Positions 1 to 6,122 are shown, numbered from the stretch's first letter. The stretch is DNA of 11,623 bases from JAZLIT01 sp045617525 (GCA_045617525.1 JAZLIT010000005.1:1-11623), one strand, 5' to 3'. Numbers and translations are program-made. The notes: generated from the sequence alone by a model not told the origin.

Positions 1-255
1 CCAATCCCTTATCTGGGCTGCACTTAAATGGGGATATTCTTCTAACCAAGCAAGAATCCAATCATGATAAAAATCTAATTTCTTTGGCTTCTTATATAAT
101 TCCTCGGCATAAGTATGCACTTCTTCAAAGTTCATTTCTAAATATTTATAAACTGTCGGGCGTGATATTTTTAGTTCCTCTGCAATTTGTGTAATGTTAA
201 ATTTTCGTTCTCTTAATTGATGGACATGTAAATATAACATTAATTTCTTCTCCAA
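1..255 (-). CDS. istA: IS21-family transposase IstA, N-terminal part (runs off left edge)
   Basis: The 85 codons visible here encode the N-terminus of an IS21-type transposase, the protein that with the IstB ATPase moves the element. A helix-turn-helix (about residues 20-40, NITQIAEELKISRPTVYKYL) is followed by the family-typical stretch KKPKKLDFYHDWILAWLEEY and PHLSAAQIRDW. I chose the TTG at 255 because GGAGG (265-269) lies 9 bases upstream; a second in-frame TTG (264) abuts the ribosome binding site and the ATG at 240 has no Shine-Dalgarno at the right distance. The catalytic DDE region and istB would lie left of the window. The gene points away from the peptide cluster. Family assignment rests on remembered sequence patterns. 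Confidence 0.8.
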   Translation of the reverse strand, partial: MEKKLMLYLHVHQLRERKFNITQIAEELKISRPTVYKYLEMNFEEVHTYAEELYKKPKKLDFYHDWILAWLEEYPHLSAAQIRDW

Positions 256-373
256 TTTTTCCAACCTCCAGTAAACATGATGATTTCAGTTTACTAGAAA
301 TTTAGTTTTTTTTGGCGAAAGTGTAAAATACTGTTTAGCGAAAACTGTTAAGTTTATTTTAGCGGTTACATCA
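256..373 (-). repeat. Terminal end of the IS21-type element with multiple short repeats
   Basis: Upstream of istA three related motifs occur at about 23-24 base spacing: TTTGGCGAAAG (311-321), TTTAGCGAAAA (334-344) and TTTAGCGGTT (358-367). IS21 elements carry several such repeats at each end as transposase binding sites. Read outward, the last copy ends in a TG dinucleotide (minus strand TGATGTAACCGC, from about 373), a typical IS21 terminus, so I place the element end there. A separate inverted pair GTAAAC/GTTTAC (271-276 and 289-294 region) sits next to the istA ribosome binding site. The exact boundary is inferred, because the other end is outside the window. Confidence 0.5.
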
Positions 374-509
374 TGATAAACCGTTTTATATTTATCTAGT
401 AGACCTCGGAAATCCTTAATAGGGGATAGGCTTGTTTGATAGTCTTGCTATCATCAGTGAACTCCAAGAATAAAACTAATCCACGATTAACGCCTTAGAG
501 GAATCACCT
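374..509. other. Short spacer between two IS21-type elements
   Basis: No reading frame, tRNA or convincing promoter is visible. A 5-bp hairpin GATAG/CTATC (near 437-452) is probably incidental. The last seven bases are the left copy of a target duplication belonging to the next element. Confidence 0.4.
503..509. repeat. Target-site duplication, left copy (ATCACCT)
   Basis: ATCACCT immediately precedes the TG terminus at 510 and is repeated exactly at 918-924 after the CA terminus. The preceding A at 502 also matches, giving 7 or 8 bases, within the size range known for IS21 insertions. Confidence 0.75.
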
Positions 510-917
510 TGAGTACTGCGGAGCATTTGAGCCAGCAGTGCGGAGCTTTAAGCCACCGAATGCGGAAGTTTGAGCCACCTGTTGCGGAGTTGTATACCAC
601 GCTGCAATTTAAGGTGAATTTTATCTCTCTTTTCAGGGCTATACATAAGCTCAAGTGGCTTGACATCGAGCCTCTGCGGGCATGATTCTTGCGCCAGAGA
701 ACCAGCTCAATACATGCTGGCTCTACCAAACGAGGCTATCATGCCCGCTGCTCGATATAAAGCCTGGCTTCGATCAAGCATAACTAAGTATCCGCTATCC
801 CTTTAGTTCCTAGCGAATTTGAGTTACTGGCTCTCTAGTCCGCACTTTGTGGCTCATTTGTCCGCATCGAGTGGCTTAATTTAGCGCACTGCTGGTCTTT
901 TTAGTCCGCAATATTCA
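510..917. mobile_element. 408-bp IS21-type miniature (non-autonomous) element
   Basis: The stretch begins TGAGTACTGCGGAG and ends, on the opposite strand, TGAATATTGCGGAC, so it has matching TG...CA termini. Each end carries several about 22-base repeats in inverted orientation. On the left TGCGGA recurs near 517, 539, 561 and 584, each followed by a GAGCCA/AAGCCA/TACCAC motif; the mirrored set TCCGCA/TGGCTC occupies 835-910. This is the multiple-terminal-repeat design of IS21 elements, but there is no istA or istB inside, only a large palindrome. It is flanked by a perfect 7-bp direct repeat, ATCACCT. It is therefore either a MITE mobilised by an IS21 transposase or an internally deleted copy. 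Confidence 0.75.
653..770. repeat. Large nested palindrome in the core of the miniature element
   Basis: Concentric inverted arms are visible: AAG/CTT (653/768), GGCTT/AAGCC (657-661/760-764), ATCGAGC/GCTCGAT (665-671/750-756), a perfect 11-bp GCGGGCATGAT/ATCATGCCCGC (676-686/738-748), then AGAG/CTCT and CCAGC/GCTGG (696-706/716-724). The RNA would fold as one long interrupted hairpin. It is much richer in G+C than its surroundings. No protein is encoded; its role is unknown. Confidence 0.7.
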
Positions 918-924
918 ATCACCT
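918..924. repeat. Target-site duplication, right copy (ATCACCT)
   Basis: Exact partner of the ATCACCT at 503-509. Its position directly outside the inverted terminus fixes the right end of the 408-bp element at 917. Confidence 0.75.
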
Positions 925-1051
925 AATGAAATTGCAATTCAGATAATGCAAGTAGTCGTAGAAGTACTCCCGACTAAGTTACTATTCAAAACATCCATTC
1001 TTTTATGATTTGACCCGTTACGCGCGTACCATGAAGAATAGAAATAAAAAT

Positions 1052-1086
1052 AAGCGAGCCCTTTCAAGTCTTTAAAGGGTTCGCTT
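1052..1086 (-). terminator. Rho-independent terminator
   Basis: The 13-bp arms AAGCGAGCCCTTT (1052-1064) and AAAGGGTTCGCTT (1074-1086) pair with a single mismatch around a 9-base loop. On the minus strand the hairpin is followed by a T-rich run (complement of 1041-1051), so it would stop minus-strand transcription, most simply read-through from the regulator gene at 1388-2275. The 132 bases between the miniature element and this hairpin show no gene. Confidence 0.7.
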
Positions 1087-1166
1087 GATTAATTTATCTT
1101 ATACACACAACATATGTAATCTTGATACTGACTTTTTTTATTAATAGACAGAGTGCCAAATTCAAA

Positions 1167-1383
1167 AAAAATATAAGAGTACTTATATAGTCTTTTATAT
1201 TTCAAGTAAATTATTTATTATTTACTTAAGATTAATTATCTGAAAATTCATTTTTCGGATAAATAAAAGGGTTGTATACTTTTTTGTAAATAAACTTTAA
1301 AGTAAAGTCAGCATTTAATAAAAATATAAGAGTGATTATATAGTCTTTTATATTTTTACTAAATTATTTAATATTTACTTAAG
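1167..1383. repeat. 64-bp direct repeat, two copies (1167-1230 and 1320-1383)
   Basis: The two copies differ at about 6 of 64 positions and lie 153 bases apart. Each has two dyads: ATATAAGAG with CTTTTATAT, and a second around the ATTTACTT end (perfect AAGTAAAT/ATTTACTT in copy one). Copy two begins directly behind the stop codon of the regulator at 1388. Copy one is likewise preceded, on the minus strand, by a short open frame ending in KNEFSDN-stop (about 1232-1279), which resembles the regulator's own end KSEFLG-stop. This suggests a tandem duplication of the gene's 3' end followed by decay. No intact gene lies in this stretch. Confidence 0.7.
1320..1353 (-). terminator. Probable terminator of the regulator gene (within repeat copy two)
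   Basis: ATATAAGAG (1324-1332) and CTTTTATAT (1345-1353) pair with one mismatch. On the minus strand the stem is followed by a T-rich run. It lies 35 bases behind the regulator's stop codon. The stem is A+T-rich and so only moderately stable, which fits with the stronger back-up hairpin at 1052-1086. Confidence 0.4.
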
Positions 1384-1387
1384 TTTA

Positions 1388-2275
1388 CTATCCCAAAAAT
1401 TCAGATTTGTCTTTTTTTAATATTTCCGAATACAATTCTCTATTTAAAAGTTCATAGAAAAATAAAGCTCTTTTATACATGAATGAAATATCAATCCAAC
1501 TATTCCCTAACTTCTCATAACACTGTCCTAAGTAGTAATAAAAATTACCTATTACAGACATATTTTCTAACTTAATAGACAACTCTATTCCTTCTTTACA
1601 CGACGCAACAGCTATCTCATATTCTCCCGCATCATACAATGTTTTAACTTTATTGTAATGGATTCGTAGTAAATAAATATTTTCATTTAATCTAGGATGC
1701 ACAATCCATGGTCGATTAGTATTAATTTTATTAAAATATAAGATTGAATTTTTAAAGTCTTTTTTAAGTGCATATAAAAAAGCAATTGTATTTAAAATTC
1801 GTAAATCTAAAAATTTCCGTTGTAATTTAATTTTAGGATGACTATTTATCAATACTTTAAGTTGTATTATTGCATCCTCTATACTTATTAATCCTAAATG
1901 ATAAGAGCTTAGATGAAATTGCCAATTCAAGAAAATGATAAACCAATCTTCATGAGTACCTTTATTTAACTCAAGAGTAACAACCCTGTGCACTTTTTTA
2001 AAATCCTGTTCTAGTGTTAGCTCTTCCAAGTCGTTTATAAATTTATTCACATATAAAGGATGACCTAAAAATAGCATATCAGTAAAGTACTCAAGTGGTT
2101 TGTGCAATTTTATAGATAACTGAAAAAGGACTTCTAGATTGGGAATGATAGTTCCATTTTCAATCATACTTATAGTAGGTTGAGTACAAATTCCTTCACA
2201 AAGTTGTTTTTGAGTTAAAGACATTTCATTCCTTAGAGATGAAATGTCTTTACCTAAAATATTTTTATATTCCAT
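1388..2275 (-). CDS. PlcR-family quorum-sensing transcription regulator (HTH + TPR)
   Basis: This 295-residue cytoplasmic protein has an Xre-type helix-turn-helix (about residues 6-65, with LTQKQLCEGICTQPTISMIENG) followed by a helical TPR-like region to the C-terminus. It aligns by eye with PlcR of the B. cereus group (about 285 aa) through LTQKQL, the FLNWQFHLSSY region and the final AYKKA-like FMYKRALFFYELL. Proteins of this RRNPP family bind a short re-imported peptide in the TPR groove and then bind DNA. The ATG at 2275 is preceded by AGGGTG at a 5-base spacing. A candidate pheromone gene starts divergently 40 bases away and heads the peptide-biosynthesis operon, so I infer that this protein controls that operon. 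Ligand and operator are not proven. Confidence 0.88.
   Translation of the reverse strand: MEYKNILGKDISSLRNEMSLTQKQLCEGICTQPTISMIENGTIIPNLEVLFQLSIKLHKPLEYFTDMLFLGHPLYVNKFINDLEELTLEQDFKKVHRVVTLELNKGTHEDWFIIFLNWQFHLSSYHLGLISIEDAIIQLKVLINSHPKIKLQRKFLDLRILNTIAFLYALKKDFKNSILYFNKINTNRPWIVHPRLNENIYLLRIHYNKVKTLYDAGEYEIAVASCKEGIELSIKLENMSVIGNFYYYLGQCYEKLGNSWIDISFMYKRALFFYELLNRELYSEILKKDKSEFLG
2216..2252. promoter_or_regulatory. Perfect 14-bp inverted repeat, candidate operator
   Basis: TAAAGACATTTCAT (2216-2229) and ATGAAATGTCTTTA (2239-2252) are exact reverse complements around a 9-base spacer. The site lies inside codons 8-20 of the regulator, just upstream of the presumed promoter of the divergent pheromone gene. 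It could be the regulator's own binding site or a hairpin in its mRNA. It does not match the classical PlcR box TATGNAnnnnTnCATA, although the inner halves (TTCAT/ATGAA) share its TATGA-like core in reversed order. Confidence 0.5.
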
Positions 2276-2278
2276 TAT
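2249..2278 (+). promoter_or_regulatory. Possible promoter of the pheromone gene and operon
   Basis: TTTACC (2249-2254) and CATTAT (2273-2278), 18 bases apart, are a weak -35/-10 pair. Transcription would start about 30 bases before the pheromone ATG. The -35 overlaps the right arm of the 2216-2252 palindrome. The region is so A+T-rich that other placements are possible. Confidence 0.3.
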
Positions 2279-2315
2279 TACACCCTATTTCTATTATTTT
2301 AAAGGAGAGATAAAA

Positions 2316-2411
2316 ATGAAAAAAAAGATTTTTATTTGTTTAATCACATTATGTATTTTACTAGGAGTAGAGACTAGTCTCATTCCATTAGACTTACCTT
2401 ATGAAGTATAA
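2316..2411 (+). CDS. PapR-like secreted signalling peptide precursor (31 aa)
   Basis: A short gene starts with ATG behind AAAGGAGAG (8-base gap). It encodes MKKKIFICLITLCILLGVE, a charged start plus hydrophobic stretch like a Sec signal, followed by TSLIPLDLPYEV. PapR, the pheromone of PlcR in the B. cereus group, is 48 residues with the same plan, and its last seven residues (ADLPFEF, SDLPFEH and similar) are the active peptide after export and extracellular cleavage. LDLPYEV fits the pattern x-D-L-P-aromatic-E-x at the very C-terminus. In B. cereus papR follows plcR on the same strand; here the pair is divergent. The gene stands first in the operon. Assignment rests on motif and neighbour together; the peptide alone is too short to be conclusive. 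Confidence 0.8.
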   Translation: MKKKIFICLITLCILLGVETSLIPLDLPYEV

Positions 2412-2491
2412 GGTTCCTAAAGGTGAAGTAAATCCATAACACATTTTACCATATTTTACATTATAGGTGTATAAAGGGGGGGTACTACACC

Positions 2492-2959
2492 GTGCAACTT
2501 TTAATTGCTATCATAACATGCCTGCTATATGCACCTATAGTGGCGCTAATCCATGAGCTTGGTCATGCAACCCTCGTTAAGCTATTTAAAGCAAAATTAA
2601 CTGTAATTAGTTTAGGGGTGGGTCATGAGGTATTTAGAATTAAGAAGATTAGCATAAGAAAAACACAATGGTGGCGAGGGTTTTGTGGCTGGAGTAATAT
2701 TGATGAAATAAGTATTTTCGGGAAAATTTTAATCTACTTAGGCGGTTTCATTTTTAATATTTCAAGTGCTACGATTATTTGGATTTTTGCTGATACTCAA
2801 TATGCAGACTGGTATAGATCATTTATTTACTTGTCCTATGTTATTGGTTTTATGAGCATTTATCCATATAAGTTCCAAAATCCAATTACGGATGTCGAAA
2901 TGGAAAGTGATGGTTTACAGTGTTTAAATTTAATAAAAAGTATAAATAAAGGAGCATAA
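2492..2959 (+). CDS. M50-type (site-2-protease-like) membrane metallopeptidase
   Basis: This 155-residue membrane protein has the zinc motif HELGH at residues 21-25 at the end of a first hydrophobic helix. Further hydrophobic segments lie at about 77-100 and 109-125. A C-terminal NPITDVEMESDG (129-141) resembles the NP...DG motif that supplies the third zinc ligand in M50 peptidases, so the active site looks complete although the protein is short. It starts with GTG at 2492 behind AAAGGGGGGG (9 bases). It overlaps nothing but ends two bases before the next gene, whose ribosome binding site lies in its last codons. In this context it may cleave the leader of the modified peptide, or act in self-protection like the CAAX-type SagE of streptolysin S loci. 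Processing of the pheromone is a third option. Confidence 0.75.
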   Translation: MQLLIAIITCLLYAPIVALIHELGHATLVKLFKAKLTVISLGVGHEVFRIKKISIRKTQWWRGFCGWSNIDEISIFGKILIYLGGFIFNISSATIIWIFADTQYADWYRSFIYLSYVIGFMSIYPYKFQNPITDVEMESDGLQCLNLIKSINKGA

Positions 2960-2961
2960 GA

Positions 2962-3843
2962 ATGGAAAAATTAGTTTCTTTAAATGGATTTAACTATGAT
3001 TTTAAAGACAATAAACTTAGTGTTTTTTCTGAGACAAAAGAATTTAATTTAACAGGTCCATCTGTAAATGAAATAATTTCCATTTTAAAACACTGTAGTG
3101 GGCATTACACCAAGGATGAAATATACAAAAAACTGAATTTAAATGAAGAATATTTTAATCAAATAATAAATTTCCTAATCGAAAAAAATATCATTAAATT
3201 TAGTTCTCGTGGAAATAATGACCTTGTATCTTACCTATTAAATAATACATTAATCGATGAACAGGAGATAATTAAAGAGCGGAATTTCCTGAAAAGTAGA
3301 AAAATAAAGTTACTCGGAGATAGTAAATTAGTAAATCTACTAAACAGTGAGCTTAATGAATATTTTAATTCGGAGATACTAACTGTAGATACACAAGAAA
3401 ATTATGATCAAGAGCCACTATACATACTGGCTTATAGTTATGAAAATATTAAAAAATTTAAAGATTTTTTAATAAAAGCAAGGAAGAAAAATCTAACTTT
3501 TCTAAGAGTTGTAATAGATGAGGATTCCTTAAAAATGGGACCTATATACGTGCCTAATGAAACGGTATGCTATAGCTGTTATTTAAGTCGTTTAGTATCT
3601 AATAAAGACTACCCAGAAATATTTATAAAGTATAACAGTTCCGAACTATTTAGCGATATAGATAATTTTTCTAACGAACATTTGATGATTTCCTCCAAAT
3701 ACTTAATAAAACACCTGATTAAAGCTATTTCAAATTATTTAGATAGTGAATTATACGAAAAGGAGATTTATTACAATTTCTTTGAGGATCAATTAGTTTT
3801 TAATAAAGTGTTAACATTGCCGAATTGTCAATATTGTGGTTAA
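2962..3843 (+). CDS. E1-like (ThiF/SagC-type) partner protein of the azoline cyclodehydratase
   Basis: This 293-residue protein presents the precursor peptide to YcaO. The N-terminal about 80 residues look like the winged-helix recognition element that binds RiPP leaders. The C-terminal half has the hallmark DEDSLKMGPIYVPNETVCYSCYLSR (split here as residues 186-210), with Cys203 and Cys206, and the last residues LPNCQYCG add Cys289 and Cys292. These four form the structural zinc site of TOMM cyclodehydratase E1-like proteins. No adenylation motif of true E1 enzymes is seen, as expected for this non-catalytic scaffold. It is separate from YcaO, as in streptolysin S-type loci (SagC + SagD), not fused. 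AAAGGAG within the preceding gene's last codons drives translation. Confidence 0.85.
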   Translation: MEKLVSLNGFNYDFKDNKLSVFSETKEFNLTGPSVNEIISILKHCSGHYTKDEIYKKLNLNEEYFNQIINFLIEKNIIKFSSRGNNDLVSYLLNNTLIDEQEIIKERNFLKSRKIKLLGDSKLVNLLNSELNEYFNSEILTVDTQENYDQEPLYILAYSYENIKKFKDFLIKARKKNLTFLRVVIDEDSLKMGPIYVPNETVCYSCYLSRLVSNKDYPEIFIKYNSSELFSDIDNFSNEHLMISSKYLIKHLIKAISNYLDSELYEKEIYYNFFEDQLVFNKVLTLPNCQYCG

Positions 3844-3854
3844 GGAGATCTAAA

Positions 3855-5144
3855 ATGAATCTAAATTTAGTTAGAAACGAGTTATACGAGAGCGAAGCTA
3901 GATTAATAAACTCTATATCTAAATACGAAACTCCAGTAGGAACAATTCCATTAAAAGTAATGTTAGTAACAGGAAAACCTTTAATAAATAATGAAATGGG
4001 AGTAAATTCAATTGGTAAATTTTCAGGTACAGGCGTAGATTTTTGGAACTACGAAGTTGCAGAAATTAAAGCCATAGGTGAATTTGTTGAGAGGTATTCC
4101 TCAACCGTGATATCCCAAAATTTAATTGAGGGAACGTATGAAAATTTAAAAAAAACGTATAAAAATTTATTAGATCCAATGACAATTACAAGGATTCGAA
4201 ATGAAGAGTATATAAACCAGAAAAATATCCCTCCAAAATCATTAGAAGATTCTAACTTTTTTTGGGTTGAAGGATTTGATGAGTTAACACTCCAAAAAAA
4301 ATGGATACCTACCGACTTAGTTTATTTACTTCCTAACTTAACTAATAAGTATGCAATAAGAGAGATTATTTCTACAGGTTTAGCTGCAGGTGAAACTCTA
4401 AAAGATGCCAAAATTAGAGGATTGTTAGAATGTATTGAAAGAGATTCTATAGTAATTATGTGGCAAAACATGATTTATTATCCAATAATAAAATTAAGTA
4501 CAATTAATAACCTAGTTATTCAACAAAAAATTAGAGAATTAGAGGATTTAGACTTACAAGTAATAATTTTGGATATTAGTACCGATTTAGAGGTTCCTGT
4601 ATATTTCTGTATATTAAAAAATGATGATAAAGCTCCTTTTATATCTGTAGGGGCATCTGCAAATTTCAGTGAGGAAAATGCAGTATTAAATGCTCTTATG
4701 GAAGCATGTCTTGCGTACAATGTTAATTGTTTCCGATTAATGAATAACATAAAGTTCGAATTCTCTGGGGATATAGATAAATTAAAATTTAGTAACATGG
4801 ATGATCATTCATCATTATATGCTGACAATAATTTAAATGAAAAATTAAATTTTCTTCAAAATGGTGACGAAATAGACTTCATAACAAATGATAACCGAAC
4901 AAAAGATTACAATGGATTACTATCTAAATTGAAATCCTTAAATTTAGATTATTGTACAGTAGACTTAACCACTAAAGACATTAAAAATTCAGACTTACAT
5001 GTTGTAAGAAGTATTGTACCTCAATTAGCATTCTTAGAATATAATACGCCACATTTAGAATGTTCTCGTATTAAAGATGTGCCTAAGAAATTGGGGTATA
5101 AAGTAAATAATGAATACAATTCACTCCCCCACCCATTTCCTTGA
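3855..5144 (+). CDS. YcaO-family (SagD-type) ATP-dependent azoline-forming cyclodehydratase
   Basis: The 429-residue enzyme activates backbone amides with ATP so that Cys, Ser or Thr side chains close to thiazoline/oxazoline rings. Visible YcaO signatures are GEFVERYSS (75-83), STGLAAGETLKDAKIRGLLE with ECIERDS (173-198), SVGASAN...NALMEACLAY (264-288) and a C-terminal PHPFP (425-429). The last fits the PxPxP motif that finishes azoline-forming YcaO proteins and places the end in the active site. I start at ATG 3855, not the in-frame ATG at 3825, because AAGGAG (3842-3847) sits 7 bases upstream and the earlier start would overlap the E1-like gene with a non-homologous leader. It is translationally close to both neighbours. 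Confidence 0.92.
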   Translation: MNLNLVRNELYESEARLINSISKYETPVGTIPLKVMLVTGKPLINNEMGVNSIGKFSGTGVDFWNYEVAEIKAIGEFVERYSSTVISQNLIEGTYENLKKTYKNLLDPMTITRIRNEEYINQKNIPPKSLEDSNFFWVEGFDELTLQKKWIPTDLVYLLPNLTNKYAIREIISTGLAAGETLKDAKIRGLLECIERDSIVIMWQNMIYYPIIKLSTINNLVIQQKIRELEDLDLQVIILDISTDLEVPVYFCILKNDDKAPFISVGASANFSEENAVLNALMEACLAYNVNCFRLMNNIKFEFSGDIDKLKFSNMDDHSSLYADNNLNEKLNFLQNGDEIDFITNDNRTKDYNGLLSKLKSLNLDYCTVDLTTKDIKNSDLHVVRSIVPQLAFLEYNTPHLECSRIKDVPKKLGYKVNNEYNSLPHPFP

Positions 5145-5156
5145 AAGGAGTAAAAA

Positions 5157-5948
5157 ATGGTAAATAGAGATTTAAATGAAGAATTATATAAAGTGTTTCA
5201 TCTAAATACAAAACAATTTCCCCTAAGATTATCAAAAGTAAAAGAACCTATCTATAGTCAAAGTTTTCACCCAAAGAAAATCTTCAAAAAAGAAGTTGTT
5301 AGTTTACCAGAATTAAATTTAATTAATAATGATTTATTTAATGCCTTAGTTAATCGTAAATCATATTCAAAATTAAATATACGTATTCCAATAAAACTAG
5401 AAGATTTGTCTACTCTGCTGCAATTATCTTATTTAGGGCGGAATAAAAGTTCTAATCAGCTATTATCAGTTCCTTCAGCAGGTGGGTTTTATAGTTCTAG
5501 CATGTACTTAATAGTTTTTAACATCCTTGGAATAGAGGCCGGTGTATATTATTGGGATCCGTTCGAAAGACACTTAGCATTATTAAAAAAAGGTGATTAT
5601 AGGGAAGAGCTGAAAGAGGGCATAGTTTTAGACTTAAATAAAATGCAAGTAGAAAATTGTACTTTTGCTATTATATTGACTTCTAATTTGGACTCAATAT
5701 GTTCCAAATACAGAGATAGAGGATATAGATTTGCTCTAATAGATATAGGATGTATTTCTCAAAATCTGTATCTAGCTAGTAGCTATTTACAGATAGCAAC
5801 TAGAGCTATTGGGGGGTATTATGACAATTTAATTTCCAAACTAATACCCAATAATAATGATGAAGTTATGTTAGTACATCTATTTGGAAAAGAAGCAGAA
5901 AATATAAAAGATCAAGTTAATATAGATGATACTATTTACTTTAAATGA
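5157..5948 (+). CDS. SagB-type FMN-dependent azoline dehydrogenase
   Basis: This 263-residue nitroreductase-fold protein oxidises azoline rings to aromatic thiazole or oxazole. Family marks are the FMN phosphate-binding NRKSYSK (66-72), VPSAGGFYSSSMYL (105-118), GVYYWDP (129-135) and KYRDRGYRFALIDIG (184-198), followed by SQNLYLASSYL and AIGGYYD. Lys184-Tyr185 correspond to the conserved Lys-Tyr pair required for dehydrogenation in SagB enzymes. The length is that of a single-domain SagB. It begins 12 bases after the YcaO stop behind AAAGGAG. Its presence predicts that the final product carries azoles, not only azolines. Confidence 0.9.
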   Translation: MVNRDLNEELYKVFHLNTKQFPLRLSKVKEPIYSQSFHPKKIFKKEVVSLPELNLINNDLFNALVNRKSYSKLNIRIPIKLEDLSTLLQLSYLGRNKSSNQLLSVPSAGGFYSSSMYLIVFNILGIEAGVYYWDPFERHLALLKKGDYREELKEGIVLDLNKMQVENCTFAIILTSNLDSICSKYRDRGYRFALIDIGCISQNLYLASSYLQIATRAIGGYYDNLISKLIPNNNDEVMLVHLFGKEAENIKDQVNIDDTIYFK

Positions 5949-5963
5949 TTTTTCAAACTATTA

Positions 5964-5975
5964 AAAGGAGGTGAT
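5964..5975 (+). promoter_or_regulatory. Consensus-strength ribosome binding site of the precursor gene
   Basis: AAAGGAGGTGAT is essentially the full complement of the 16S rRNA 3' end, 8 bases (from GGAGG) before the ATG at 5980. No other gene in the window has so complete a site, which suits a substrate needed in excess over its modifying enzymes. Confidence 0.85.
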
Positions 5976-5979
5976 ATAT

Positions 5980-6114
5980 ATGTTGATTATTGATGTTGTG
6001 GAAGATGGCGTAAGCACACATGCTAAAAAAGATCCAGTAAAAGAAAATCCAGGTGGCGGTGGCGGCGGTTGTGTAGTAGTAGCTTGCTGCGTATCATGCA
6101 GTAACGATGATTAA
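5980..6114 (+). CDS. LAP/TOMM precursor peptide (44 aa, Gly6 tract and Cys-rich core)
   Basis: The peptide has a leader MLIIDVVEDGVSTHAKKDPV followed by KENP, then six glycines (25-30) and a core CVVVACCVSC-SNDD (31-44). Cys31, Cys36, Cys37, Cys40, Ser39 and Ser41 are candidate heterocyclisation sites. The NPGG before the Cys-rich segment recalls the APGG before the core of streptolysin S (SagA); the oligoglycine recalls microcin B17. It lies directly behind the three modification genes with a near-perfect ribosome binding site and just before a hairpin. It resembles no precursor I can name, and core length, ring number and cleavage site are inferred. The acidic tail NDD is unusual for this class. 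Confidence 0.88.
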   Translation: MLIIDVVEDGVSTHAKKDPVKENPGGGGGGCVVVACCVSCSNDD

Positions 6115-6122
6115 TTAATGAG

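Noticed and set aside
487..729. 80-codon minus-strand frame
   Set aside because: It lies across the terminal repeats and palindrome of the miniature element, has no ribosome binding site and encodes nothing recognisable.
510..917. CRISPR array
   Set aside because: The short repeats are degenerate, occur in opposite orientation at the two ends and have no uniform spacers; they are transposon end repeats.
2397..2413. Terminator directly behind the pheromone gene (CCTTAT/ATAAGG)
   Set aside because: Only 6-7 bp, overlapping the stop codon and without a T-run, so the operon probably continues into the M50 gene.
3825..3854. Earlier in-frame ATG for the YcaO gene
   Set aside because: It overlaps the last codons of the E1-like gene, and AAGGAG is placed for the ATG at 3855.
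4520..4798. Minus-strand frame inside the YcaO gene (likewise 7808-8083, 8777-9034 and 9420-9632 in other genes)
   Set aside because: Antisense shadows of well-supported genes without their own start signals.
5980..6114. Thiopeptide or lanthipeptide precursor
   Set aside because: No Ser/Thr dehydratase, lanthionine cyclase or pyridine-forming enzyme is encoded nearby; only cyclodehydratase and dehydrogenase are present.
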